From: Brevibacterium limosum
Lineage (GTDB): Bacteria; Actinomycetota; Actinomycetes; Actinomycetales; Brevibacteriaceae
Assembly: GCF_011617705.1 (NCBI RefSeq)
Contig: NZ_CP050154.1
Coordinates: 2,790,001-2,854,000, forward strand
DNA length: 64,000 bases
Reading direction: 5' to 3'
The notes under the pieces are model-generated. The model saw only the letters and a list, made by a program, of their open reading frames with translations, did not search any database and was not told where the DNA came from. Below are positions 9,123-17,580 of this stretch, one piece after another; positions within the stretch are counted from its first letter, which is position 1, and each line of letters starts with the position of its first letter. Both the position numbers and the translations under genes were made by a program.

Positions 9123-9611
9123 ATGGCCGTTGACGAAACTATCGAAACCGAGCAGCTGAGCATCAGTCCGCTCGATGAGGTCGACGCCCGCGAGATGCGC
9201 GAATTCCTGCTCGACGCCCAGGCGAACTTCTGGGGAGACCGCGACCTCAGCGGTGACCACGACGCCTACTGGTTCCGTCAGTTCGTGACCTCGGGACTCG
9301 TCGCCCGCTACCGTTCCGAGATCGTGGGGTACCTCCTCGGCGTCATCCCGCACGACGGACCCGCCTACATCCACCTGGTGGCAGCGCGCACCGATTTCCG
9401 GCATCAGGGAATCGGTCGTCACCTCTACCAGCACTTCATCGACCACGCGCGCAACCTCGGTGTGGATTCGGTCCAGGCGACGACGTTGCCGGAATCGTCG
9501 GGCGCGATCTCCTTCCACTCATCCATGGGGTTCAACGGCGAACTCATCGAGGACTATGCCGGTGTCGGCAACCCGCGTGTCTTCTTCGAGCTCAAGCTCG
9601 CTGAGGACTGA
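9123..9611 (+). CDS. GNAT family N-acetyltransferase
   Basis: 162 aa from ATG 9123, preceded by AGGAGG (9113-9118). Single GNAT fold. The acetyl-CoA pyrophosphate loop is VAARTDFRHQGIGRHLY (motif A, RxxGxG/A form), followed by SSGAISFHSSMGF, the usual motif B region. The substrate is not predictable from sequence. Monocistronic; it converges with folD across the second copy of the palindrome. Confidence 0.85.
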   Translation: MAVDETIETEQLSISPLDEVDAREMREFLLDAQANFWGDRDLSGDHDAYWFRQFVTSGLVARYRSEIVGYLLGVIPHDGPAYIHLVAARTDFRHQGIGRHLYQHFIDHARNLGVDSVQATTLPESSGAISFHSSMGFNGELIEDYAGVGNPRVFFELKLAED

Positions 9612-9635
9612 CCGCCCGGCAGCCACCTCCCAGAA

Positions 9636-9691
9636 CTACCTGACGGCGGCCCAGCAACCTTGCGCGAGGTTGCTGGGCCGCCGTCAGGTAG
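9636..9691. repeat. Long perfect palindrome, copy 2 (bidirectional terminator)
   Basis: 25-bp perfect arms (9636-9660 and 9667-9691) around loop tgcgcg, between convergent stops at 9611 (+) and 9701 (-). The arm sequence matches copy 1 at 3188-3245. The right flank (9692-9700) is the reverse complement of copy 1's left flank, so this copy is inverted relative to the first. Confidence 0.85.
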
Positions 9692-9700
9692 CAATTGGGG

Positions 9701-10582
9701 TCAGGTGGTTGATCGCTGAGCGGTGTCGACGACGTTCTTGAGCAACAGGGCTCGGGTCATCGGTCCGACACCTCCGGGGTTCGGTGAGACCCAGGACGCC
9801 ACCTCGGCGACCGCCGGATCCACGTCTCCGACGATCTTCGACTTCCCCGTCTCCGGGTCGGTCTCACGGGAGACGCCCACGTCGAGGACGATCGCACCGG
9901 GCTTGACGGCCTCCGCCTTGACGATTCGGGCGGCACCGGCGGCCGCGACGATGACATCGGCCTGAGCCAGCAGCTCGTCGAGGTTTCGTGTGCCGGTGTG
10001 TGTCAGCGTCACTGTCGCGTTGTGCTCACGCCTGGTCAGCAGTGCGCCGATGGACCGACCCACGGTGACCCCGCGACCGATGACCACGACGTGTTTGCCG
10101 GCCAGATCGATCCCGTTGCGCGTGATCAGTTCGATGACTCCGCGCGGAGTGCACGGCAGCGGTGTGGTGATCTCCGAATTGACGTTGAGCACGAGGCGCC
10201 CGAGATTCGTCGGGTGCAGACCGTCGGCGTCCTTGGCCGGATCGATGGCTTCGAGGATCGTGTCCGTGTCGATGTGGTCCGGCAGCGGAAGCTGCACGAT
10301 GTAACCGGTGCAGGCATCATCGCTGTTGAGCTCGTCGATGACGGCCAACAGCTCGTCTTGGCTCACTGATTCCGGAAGTTCGCGGCGGATCGAGTGGATC
10401 CCGACTTCGGCACAGTCACGGTGCTTGCCCGCGACGTACCACTTCGATCCCGGGTCCTCCCCCACCAGGACGGTGCCGAGACCCGGGACGATCCCGGATT
10501 CCGCCAGGGCCGCCACCGCCTCGGTGAGTTCGGCCTTGATCTGCTTCGCGCAGGCTCTGCCGTCGAGGATCTGTGCACTCAT
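9701..10582 (-). CDS. folD: Methylene-THF dehydrogenase / methenyl-THF cyclohydrolase
   Basis: 293 aa. Bifunctional enzyme interconverting 5,10-methylene-THF and 10-formyl-THF with NADP. The catalytic Lys of the YxxxK motif is Lys53 (WYVAGKHRD), followed by [13 protein letters not shown] and the Rossmann segment [23 protein letters not shown] and [14 protein letters not shown] complete the family signatures. Its start codon overlaps the glyA stop by one base (TGATG), so the two are an operon providing one-carbon units; purU faces away on the other side. Confidence 0.96.
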   Translation of the reverse strand: MSAQILDGRACAKQIKAELTEAVAALAESGIVPGLGTVLVGEDPGSKWYVAGKHRDCAEVGIHSIRRELPESVSQDELLAVIDELNSDDACTGYIVQLPLPDHIDTDTILEAIDPAKDADGLHPTNLGRLVLNVNSEITTPLPCTPRGVIELITRNGIDLAGKHVVVIGRGVTVGRSIGALLTRREHNATVTLTHTGTRNLDELLAQADVIVAAAGAARIVKAEAVKPGAIVLDVGVSRETDPETGKSKIVGDVDPAVAEVASWVSPNPGGVGPMTRALLLKNVVDTAQRSTT

Positions 10583-11856
10583 CAGTACTGCTCCAGGCCT
10601 TCGTAGAGGGGGAAATCGTCGCTGAGCTTCTTCACGCGGGCGGCGAGCGCCTCCACATCGGCTCCGGGCTTGAGCGCCTCGGCGATGACGTCGGCGACCA
10701 CGGTGAACTCGTCATCGCCGAATCCGCGGGCGGCCAGGGCGGGGGTGCCGATGCGCAGCCCCGAGGTGACCATCGGCGGGCGCGGGTCGAAAGGCACAGC
10801 ATTGCGGTTGACGGTGATGCCGACCGAGTGGAGGAGGTCCTCGGCCTGCTGTCCGTCGAGGGCGGAGTTGCGCAGGTCGACGAGCACGAGGTGGACATCT
10901 GTGCCGCCGGTGAGCACGGTGGCTCCGGCTTCGGCCACATCGGAGGCCAGCAGGCGTTCGGCCAGGATCTGGGCACCGCGCACGGTGCGTTCCTGACGTT
11001 CCTTGAACTCCGCGGAGGCTGCGAGTCTGAAGGCCACGGCCTTCGCGGCGACGACATGCATGAGCGGTCCGCCCTGCTGGCCGGGGAAGACGGCGGAGTT
11101 GAGCTTCTTCGCATATTCCTCCTTGCCGAGGATGAAACCGGAGCGGGGACCGCCGATGGTCTTGTGCACCGTCGAGGACACGACGTCGGCGAAGGGCACG
11201 GGGTTCGGATGCAGGTCGGCGGCGACGAGTCCGGCGAAGTGGGCCATATCGACCCACAGCTTCGCATCGACTTCGTCGGCGATGTCTCGGAAGGCCTGGA
11301 AGTCCAGCTGACGGGGATAGGCCGACCAGCCGGCGACGATGACATCGGGTCGGTGCTCGAGAGCCTTCTCGCGCACCTTGTCCATATCGATGCGGTGGGT
11401 GTCGGGGTCGACTTCGTAGGAGGCGACATCGTAGAGGCGGCCGGAGAAGTTGATCTTCATGCCGTGGGTGAGGTGGCCGCCGTGGGCCAGGGACAGGCCG
11501 AGCATCTTGTCACCCTGCCGGGCCAGAGCGTGCATGACTGCAGCGTTGGCCGAGGCTCCCGAGTGGGGCTGGACGTTGGCGTACTCGGCTCCGAAGAGGC
11601 TCTTGGCGCGGTCGATGGCGAGGTTCTCTGCGACGTCGATGTATTCGCAGCCGCCGTAGTAGCGCTTACCCGGATAGCCCTCGGCGTATTTGTTCGTCAG
11701 CACCGACCCCTGTGCTTCGAGCACGGCGCGGGGGACGAAGTTCTCCGAGGCGATCATCTCAAGCGTCGAACGCTGGCGGCCCAGCTCGAGGTCGAGGACT
11801 TCGGCAATCTGCGGGTCGATGTCGGCAAGCGAAGCCTGCATCGAGTTTTCGGTCAT
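10582..11856 (-). CDS. glyA: Serine hydroxymethyltransferase
   Basis: 424 aa. PLP enzyme converting serine and THF to glycine and methylene-THF, the substrate of the downstream FolD. The PLP-binding lysine is Lys232 in [39 protein letters not shown] and [10 protein letters not shown] are standard SHMT motifs. The start ATG at 11856 is preceded by an AGGAGAG-type site. The 168 bases between it and divergent purU carry both promoters; I see no riboswitch-like fold. Confidence 0.97.
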   Translation of the reverse strand: MTENSMQASLADIDPQIAEVLDLELGRQRSTLEMIASENFVPRAVLEAQGSVLTNKYAEGYPGKRYYGGCEYIDVAENLAIDRAKSLFGAEYANVQPHSGASANAAVMHALARQGDKMLGLSLAHGGHLTHGMKINFSGRLYDVASYEVDPDTHRIDMDKVREKALEHRPDVIVAGWSAYPRQLDFQAFRDIADEVDAKLWVDMAHFAGLVAADLHPNPVPFADVVSSTVHKTIGGPRSGFILGKEEYAKKLNSAVFPGQQGGPLMHVVAAKAVAFRLAASAEFKERQERTVRGAQILAERLLASDVAEAGATVLTGGTDVHLVLVDLRNSALDGQQAEDLLHSVGITVNRNAVPFDPRPPMVTSGLRIGTPALAARGFGDDEFTVVADVIAEALKPGADVEALAARVKKLSDDFPLYEGLEQY

Positions 11857-12011
11857 GAGTACTCTCCTGTGGCATCCGATGATGGGAGCGAGACAGCGCG
11901 CAGACTGCGGCCGTCACCCGGCACCATGCTAACAGCGACGCCGCCTGGTTCCGGGGCCGCGACTGCGATCCGGATGCCGACACCGGATGCGTGGAATCCA
12001 CGTCCACCGAT

Positions 12012-12017
12012 TAGGAT
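12012..12017 (+). promoter_or_regulatory. -10-like hexamer before purU (leaderless candidate)
   Basis: TAGGAT ends 7 bases before the purU ATG, so transcription would begin at or next to the start codon. No good -35 is visible. Confidence 0.35.
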
Positions 12018-12024
12018 CGAGACC

Positions 12025-12876
12025 ATGAGCTGCGAATGGATCCTGAGAGTCACCTGCCCCGATTCGACCGGCATCGTCCATGCCGTGACCGGGGTGCTCG
12101 CAGGCCTCGGCGGCAACATCACCGAATCCCAGCAGTTCTCCTCTCCTGACTCCCGTCAGTTCTTCCTGCGCCTGCAGTTCTCGACGCCCGCTGAGATCAC
12201 GGCCCGGGCGGTGGAAGACGCCCTCGCCGAGGTGGCTCCCCCGTTCGCGATGACCGTGAGTCTGCAGCCGGTGAAGAAGATGACCCGCACCCTGATCATG
12301 GTGTCCAAGGCCGCGCACTGCCTCAATACTCTGCTGTTCCGGCATTCGGCCGGTCAGCTGCCCATCGACATCGTCGGCGTCGCCGGCAACCATGATGATC
12401 TGCGCCCGCTCGCCGAGTTCCACGGCCACGATTTCCACCATGTTCCGATCACCCGGGACACGAAGGCCGAAGCCGAGGCGAGGCTCTCGGCCCTCGTCGA
12501 CGAGCTCGATGTCGAACTCATCGTCTTGGCCCGGTACATGCAGATCCTCTCGCCCGAGCTCTGCGACCGCCTCGAGGGTCGGGTCATCAATATCCACCAT
12601 TCGTTCCTGCCGAGCTTCAAGGGCGCGAAACCGTACCATCAGGCGCACGCCCGTGGCGTGAAGATCATCGGCGCGACCGCACACTATGTCACCAGCGATC
12701 TCGACGAGGGACCGATCATCGAACAGGATGTGGCCCGCGTCGATCACAATCAGGCGATCGCCGATTTCGTCCGGCACGGTCAGGACGTCGAAGCGGCCGT
12801 GCTCGCCCGGGCCGTTGCCTGGCATGCGGAGGGCCGGGTCCTCATGGACGGTCACCGCACGGTCGTCTTCGACTGA
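12025..12876 (+). CDS. purU: Formyltetrahydrofolate deformylase
   Basis: 283 aa from ATG 12025; the frame is open far upstream, but homology begins here with WILRVTCPDSTGIVHAV. N-terminal ACT domain (about 5-80), then a PurN-like formyltransferase domain. The catalytic triad equivalents are Asn189 and His191 (INIHHSFLPSF) and Asp227 (SDLDEGPII). It hydrolyses 10-formyl-THF to THF and formate, balancing the one-carbon pool. Divergent from glyA-folD, so the three genes form a folate island. It lacks an obvious ribosome-binding site, in line with a leaderless transcript. Confidence 0.94.
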   Translation: MSCEWILRVTCPDSTGIVHAVTGVLAGLGGNITESQQFSSPDSRQFFLRLQFSTPAEITARAVEDALAEVAPPFAMTVSLQPVKKMTRTLIMVSKAAHCLNTLLFRHSAGQLPIDIVGVAGNHDDLRPLAEFHGHDFHHVPITRDTKAEAEARLSALVDELDVELIVLARYMQILSPELCDRLEGRVINIHHSFLPSFKGAKPYHQAHARGVKIIGATAHYVTSDLDEGPIIEQDVARVDHNQAIADFVRHGQDVEAAVLARAVAWHAEGRVLMDGHRTVVFD

Positions 12877-13004
12877 GCCGTCACCTCGCCGAGGTGGCCG
12901 GACCCTCACAGGGCCGCCTCGGTGATGGTCGTGGTCCGCGTCGTCGTTTGATGCGGTTCTGACACAACTCCCGTTTTTTCGTGTCCTGGGCCCGGAGGCT
13001 GGGT

Positions 13005-13010
13005 TAGCCT
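13005..13010 (+). promoter_or_regulatory. -10-like hexamer before PaaK-like operon (leaderless candidate)
   Basis: TAGCCT lies 6 bases before the ATG at 13017; no ribosome-binding site is at a useful distance (CGGAGG is more than 15 bases away). No clear -35. Confidence 0.35.
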
Positions 13011-13016
13011 CGAATC

Positions 13017-14639
13017 ATGAGAGAGACCCACCTCACACCGGAAGCCGAACTCCGCCGTCTGCCCATCCCCCGCGGTCCGGTGAACCTGGCCCGGCAGGCC
13101 GTGCTGCGCCTGGCGAACGTCGGACTCACCGCAGCCTACGGCGCCTACCGGGCGCATCCGGCGATCTGGCGCTTCACCGCCCGCCATTACAACCCGAGAC
13201 TCGAACCCTTCGCCAAACTCAACGCGTGGATGATCTGCCAGCAGGCCTCCCTCGATGTGCCCGCGTACCAGGACTACCTGGCCCGCTCCGGATTCGAGTT
13301 CCGGTGGTGGGACCTCGAGGCCTACACACCGACGTCGAAGGACGAATTCGTTCGCCGCTACAGCGAGGAGCATCGCTGCTGGGACGGCCGGATCGACCGC
13401 ATCGGCACCGTCGTCGACGAGTCCTCGGGGTCCTCGGGCACCCCGTTCAACTGGATGCGGTCGAAGAAGGAGCTCGACACCGTCCATAAGAACGTCGCCG
13501 GCTACGTCACGATGCTCTTCGACCACACGGACCTGTTCTGCATCAACGCCTTCTCTATGGGGGCCTGGGCGACGGGGACGAACACGGGACTGGCCATGGC
13601 CAAAGTGGCGATGGTGAAGAACACGGGCCCGGATCTCGAGAAGATCCTCGACACGATGCAGCACTTCGGACCGAACCACACCTACCTCATCAGCGCCTAT
13701 CCCCCGTTCCTCAAACATCTCGTCGACCGGTTGGACTCCGAACCCGAGAGATGGGCCGCCTACCGGCTCAACGGGTTCGTCGGCGGAGAGGCGATGACGG
13801 AAGGTCTGCGCGACTACCTCGAGGTGCGTTTCGACCGGGTGTACTCCGGGTACGGGGCCAGCGACCTGACGATCGGGATGGCCGGCGAATCCGACCTCTC
13901 CGTCGTCATCCGCCGGGCGCTTGCCCACGATCTCGACTTCCGTGCCGATGTGCTCGGCCCCGAGGAGTCGCGGGTGCCGATGGTCTTCCAGTACAACCCC
14001 TTGGAGACCTACCTGGAGACCACGGAGAAGGGTGAGCTGGTCGCCACGATCAACTCGGCCGCGGTGATGAGTCCTCGGCTGCGCTACAACATCGGCGACG
14101 AGGCCACGCTCATAGACTTCCCCACGATGGTCGAACTCACCCGCCGCCATCCGGATCTGGCGCGGGCCTGTTCGGCGGCGTTCGCCGGCAACGGGATGAA
14201 GCTGCCGTTCGTGCTGCTGTTCGGGCGCGCGGATTCGACGATCTCGTATATGGGCGCCAATATCTACCCCCTCGACATCGAGAACGGACTCTACCGCGAC
14301 AATCCCCGGGCCCACCTCATCGAGTCCTTCCGCATCGAGCTGCGCGAGATCGCCGGCCATGAACAGCGCCCGGCCCTGCACATCCAGCTGCGGGAAGAAG
14401 CACCGACCATGTCCGCTGCCGCACGGCACGAGCTCGCGGAGACGATCCGGGCCGGGGTGCTCGGGCATCTGGCGTCGGTGTCGAGGGACTTCGCGCAGAG
14501 TCTGGAGGAGGACCCGACCACCGCGGAGATCCACGTCGAGATCCATGCTCACGCCACCGGTCCGTTCGCGACGGCGAACACGAAGATCAAGAACGTCTAT
14601 GTGCAGAGAACACAGGAGGGCGACAATGCGATCGAATGA
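13017..14639 (+). CDS. PaaK-like adenylate-forming enzyme (phenylacetate-CoA ligase / CoF synthetase family)
   Basis: 540 aa, longer than PaaK itself (about 430). The adenylation P-loop is clear at 134-143, DESSGSSGTPF, and the A5-like motif is GYGASDLTIG. YNIGDEATLI and LFGRADSTISYMGANIYPLDIENGL match the hinge/C-terminal subdomain of PaaK-type ligases. The first about 130 residues are not typical of PaaK. It should activate a carboxylate as an acyl-adenylate, perhaps for transfer to CoA or an amine. First gene of a four-gene operon; its end overlaps the next gene by 14 bases. The substrate is unknown. Confidence 0.75.
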   Translation: MRETHLTPEAELRRLPIPRGPVNLARQAVLRLANVGLTAAYGAYRAHPAIWRFTARHYNPRLEPFAKLNAWMICQQASLDVPAYQDYLARSGFEFRWWDLEAYTPTSKDEFVRRYSEEHRCWDGRIDRIGTVVDESSGSSGTPFNWMRSKKELDTVHKNVAGYVTMLFDHTDLFCINAFSMGAWATGTNTGLAMAKVAMVKNTGPDLEKILDTMQHFGPNHTYLISAYPPFLKHLVDRLDSEPERWAAYRLNGFVGGEAMTEGLRDYLEVRFDRVYSGYGASDLTIGMAGESDLSVVIRRALAHDLDFRADVLGPEESRVPMVFQYNPLETYLETTEKGELVATINSAAVMSPRLRYNIGDEATLIDFPTMVELTRRHPDLARACSAAFAGNGMKLPFVLLFGRADSTISYMGANIYPLDIENGLYRDNPRAHLIESFRIELREIAGHEQRPALHIQLREEAPTMSAAARHELAETIRAGVLGHLASVSRDFAQSLEEDPTTAEIHVEIHAHATGPFATANTKIKNVYVQRTQEGDNAIE

Positions 14640-15048
14640 TTTCTCCCAGGCCCCGCCCCAGGCCCGCGCCGAGGCGTTCTTCCTCGGTGCGAACCGCTAC
14701 CGCAATCCGCTGGCGATGATGGGCCAGCTGCGGCGGTGGCCGCGGGTGGCCAAAGGGCTGAAAGACTCCGCCGGATACCTGTGGCACCGCAGCTACTTCG
14801 AGTTCCCCGACCGGATCGGGCTGATGGTCGCCTTCGCCACCCAGGACGATCTCCTGGCCTATGCGCGCACACCCGAACATCGAGAGATCATGAAGTGGCT
14901 GGTCGGAAGCGGCAGGGACTCCCCGGCCCGAGGCGGCTTCATCCGGATCCTCACGGCTGAGGAATGGGGATACACGAATGGTGAGTACCGGGCCGAGGAC
15001 GGCCGACTGGGCATGATCGACGAGTTCACGAAGCTCAGTTCCGAATGA
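14626..15048 (+). CDS. Small protein, possible dimeric alpha/beta-barrel (DUF4188/monooxygenase-like)
   Basis: 140 aa from ATG 14626, preceded by CAGGAGGG; it begins inside the upstream gene. The pattern of FFLGANRYRNPLAMMGQLRRWPRVAKGL, SYFEF, LMVAFATQDDLLAYARTPEHREIMKWL resembles DUF4188 / antibiotic-biosynthesis-monooxygenase-like barrels, in which a strand-helix-strand pair ends with a WRS/xxHxxW element. No signal peptide or membrane segment. The assignment is by impression of the fold, not a firm family match. Its stop overlaps the next start (ATGA), so it is translated with the operon. Confidence 0.5.
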   Translation: MRSNDFSQAPPQARAEAFFLGANRYRNPLAMMGQLRRWPRVAKGLKDSAGYLWHRSYFEFPDRIGLMVAFATQDDLLAYARTPEHREIMKWLVGSGRDSPARGGFIRILTAEEWGYTNGEYRAEDGRLGMIDEFTKLSSE

Positions 15049-16211
15049 GACCGCGGCAGGTGAGCTCCCGGGCCAATCTCGCGGAGTTCATCGACCTGGC
15101 CCCGCGCCTGGCGCGGGCGCGCGGTGAAGAGGACCACTATGTCCCTCTCTTCGCCGCCGAAATCCGCGACTGGTTCGCTGGGCGGGGTTGGTTCGACGAA
15201 CCCGTCGAACTGTGGCTGTTCGACAACGGTGCGGGAGAAGCGGCGGCCCGAGTCATGTGCCACCGCTCGACTGCCTTGGCGACCAGACTGCACATCGATC
15301 AGGCTTCCGCACCACCTCTGTTCTTCGGTGCCGTCGAAGCCGCCGACGCGCAGGCGCTGGGCGAGCTGATAGCCTTCCTCGTCGAGCGAGCCGAGCAAGT
15401 GGCAGCACCGCGGATCTTCGGTCCGGTCTCACCCCTGCCGAACGTCACCGGCGGTCTGCTCACCGAGGGTCAGCACCGGCCCGGCTTCTTCGACACCGCA
15501 TGGAATCCCGCCTTCTACTGGCCGGCTTTCACCGAGGCCGGGTTCGCCGCCTGGGCTCCCGCGCACACGTGGGAGGTGCCCGTCGGCTCCATTCCTGCGA
15601 ACCGGGCCACCGCGGTCACCGCCGCCGAATGGGGCAGACGAGGTCTGCGTCGCCGCCATGTCTCTCGGTTCGGTCTGCGCCGCTTCGCCGACCGGCTGCT
15701 GCCGACTCTCAACGCGGCCTTTTCCGATCTGCCCTATTACACAGACATCTCGCCCGAGCAGCTGCGCTCGCAGATGCAGGGACTGTCCGCCCTGATGGAT
15801 CCTGATCTCATCGTCGATATCACCGGTGCGGACGATCCCGCCGACGCCCCGCCTCGCTGCTTCGCACTCGTCGTCCCCGACCCGGTGCCGACCCTGCGCC
15901 GCCACGGCGGCCGCCTCGGTGTCCGAGCCGTTCTCGACCTGCTCCGGCACCGCCGCACGATGAGAGACGCCGTGCTCGTCATCCAGGGCACCGACCCCCG
16001 CCATCAGGGGTCGGGCCTGCTCAGCCTCGCCATCCGCGAACTCAACTCGGCACTGATCGCCAACGGATATCGACGGCTGCGCGTCACATTCATCGCCGAC
16101 GACAATCCCGCCTCGGCGGCGGTCTTCGCCCGCTCCGGCGGCAGGGAGATGCACCGGCTCGTGTTCGTCGATCGCAACCTGTCCCCGTCTCCGTCTGAGG
16201 AGCGCCGATGA
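15045..16211 (+). CDS. YghO-like acyl-CoA N-acyltransferase (GNAT superfamily)
   Basis: 388 aa. The N-terminal two thirds resemble YghO-like proteins: ALGELIAFLVERAEQ followed by RIFGPVSPLPNVTGGLLTEG and WNPAFYWPAFTEAGFAAW, the characteristic G-P-x-S / N-x-x-Y-Y-x-x-x-x-E/A-x-G-F pattern. The C-terminal part ends with a GNAT-like acyl-CoA site, QGTDPRHQGSGLLSLAIREL, then TFIADDNPASAAVFARSGGRE. It probably transfers an acyl group to an amine or hydroxyl. It overlaps both neighbours by 4 bases. In this operon it could couple to the acid activated by the PaaK-like enzyme; that is inference. Confidence 0.65.
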   Translation: MRPRQVSSRANLAEFIDLAPRLARARGEEDHYVPLFAAEIRDWFAGRGWFDEPVELWLFDNGAGEAAARVMCHRSTALATRLHIDQASAPPLFFGAVEAADAQALGELIAFLVERAEQVAAPRIFGPVSPLPNVTGGLLTEGQHRPGFFDTAWNPAFYWPAFTEAGFAAWAPAHTWEVPVGSIPANRATAVTAAEWGRRGLRRRHVSRFGLRRFADRLLPTLNAAFSDLPYYTDISPEQLRSQMQGLSALMDPDLIVDITGADDPADAPPRCFALVVPDPVPTLRRHGGRLGVRAVLDLLRHRRTMRDAVLVIQGTDPRHQGSGLLSLAIRELNSALIANGYRRLRVTFIADDNPASAAVFARSGGREMHRLVFVDRNLSPSPSEERR

Positions 16212-17461
16212 CGCTGTCCACCACCCTCGTCGAGTCGCTCTTGACCGTCGCGGCCTCCGCCCCCTCCGCCCACAACACCCAGCCGTGGGTTCCCGAGATC
16301 ACGGACTGCACGCCCGCGATCGCCGAGGTGCGGGTCGGCGTCGATCCCGCTCGCGCACTGCCGCACGGGGACCCGCGCGGGGAGGATCTCCACCTGAGCA
16401 TGGGCTGTTGGATCGAATCGTTGGCGATCGCCGCCGCCGAGGCGGGAGTGCACACCGAATCGGTCGCCGTCCGAGGGCGCGGTCCCGCCGTGGACATCCG
16501 ATTGCGCCTCACCCCAGCGGAATCCAAGGCAGACCCCACCGGGACGGACTCGGCAGCGACGGACGGGAGCACATGGCCCACTTTCACGGCTGCCGACCTC
16601 CGCCATCGACAGGTCGACCGCGGCCCCTTGGACCGGGCCGATTCCCGTTTCGCCGAGGCCACGGCGATCTGCCGCCACGCCATGTCCGAAACAGCGGTGC
16701 GCCTGGTGGAGATCCCCGACCGCGCCTGGCGCGGATGGCTGCGTCGAGCCGCGCTGCATTCCTATGGCGACCGGTCGGTGTTTGCAGAGACCCTGCGCTG
16801 GCTGCGCTTCGACACCGACGATCCGCGCTACCGCCAGGACGGTCTCACCGCCGAGTGTCTGCGCATCCCCGCGGTGGCAGTGCGAGCCGCAGCAGTCCTC
16901 GATCGGCCCTGTCTGCATCCCTGGATCGTCGGCCTGGCATCGGCGGGCCTCACACCGGTCTCGCTGGCAGGCGCGGTGATGAAGCCGTTCGCGAGGTCAC
17001 GACTCGCGACGCTGACTCATTCGCTGCGTGACAGGTTCCCCCGGGCATCTGCAGCGACGGAACCCGCGGCGGCAGCTCGCCCCGAGCGAAGACATCCTCA
17101 TCATCTGGTCCTTTGTGTCCCCGACCGACCGGCGCTGTCGGCCGCGGACGAGGTGGAGATCGGACGGATCCTGCTGCGGGTCTGGCTGACCCTCGACCGG
17201 CACGGGCTGCGCGTCGATGTCCACTCCGAGCTCAAGGACAGCCCGACTGTCCGGAGCGAACTGGCGACCTGCCTTCGCGTTCGAGCACGGGAACGGGAAA
17301 GCGAACAGGCTCAGGACGGTCGCCGGACGCAGAACGGGCTCGGCGATGATCCGGCGGCCGGCCGCACCCACAATCAGGGTTTCGACCGACCGATAGCCGC
17401 ATTCACGGTGGGAGCCTCCACGACGCCGGTCCCCCGTGCACCTCGATTGTCACCGCCCTAG
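16208..17461 (+). CDS. Acg-type nitroreductase-like flavoprotein
   Basis: 417 aa. The N terminus has ASAPSAHNTQPW (16-27), the FMN-phosphate-binding signature of the nitroreductase superfamily in its Acg (mycobacterial Rv2032-like) form. The length and the internal linker (about 110-140) also fit Acg proteins, which are fused nitroreductase half-domains with an occluded active site and uncertain catalysis. The C-terminal about 60 residues (from about 355) are low-complexity and rich in R, T, Q and P; the last segment may be poorly conserved. Last gene of the operon, joined by ATGA overlap. No terminator is evident in the 119 bases before the next gene. Confidence 0.7.
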   Translation: MTLSTTLVESLLTVAASAPSAHNTQPWVPEITDCTPAIAEVRVGVDPARALPHGDPRGEDLHLSMGCWIESLAIAAAEAGVHTESVAVRGRGPAVDIRLRLTPAESKADPTGTDSAATDGSTWPTFTAADLRHRQVDRGPLDRADSRFAEATAICRHAMSETAVRLVEIPDRAWRGWLRRAALHSYGDRSVFAETLRWLRFDTDDPRYRQDGLTAECLRIPAVAVRAAAVLDRPCLHPWIVGLASAGLTPVSLAGAVMKPFARSRLATLTHSLRDRFPRASAATEPAAAARPERRHPHHLVLCVPDRPALSAADEVEIGRILLRVWLTLDRHGLRVDVHSELKDSPTVRSELATCLRVRARERESEQAQDGRRTQNGLGDDPAAGRTHNQGFDRPIAAFTVGASTTPVPRAPRLSPP

Positions 17462-17580
17462 CCCTGCCGTCGGAGGCACTTCGAGGTGTATCCTCACAGC
17501 AGGTAGGCACTCAGGTAATTCACACCTGCGACCTCTTGTGCTGTAAGGTCGGCTCGGCCTATCGAAGGAGCTGAGCACAG

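Noticed and set aside
10573..12024. Long plus-strand open frame running into purU
   Set aside because: It is antisense to glyA, and purU homology begins only at 12025.
11857..12024. Riboswitch in the glyA/purU divergent region
   Set aside because: The space is short, shared by two promoters, and shows no conserved aptamer-like pattern of the glycine, THF or SAM classes.
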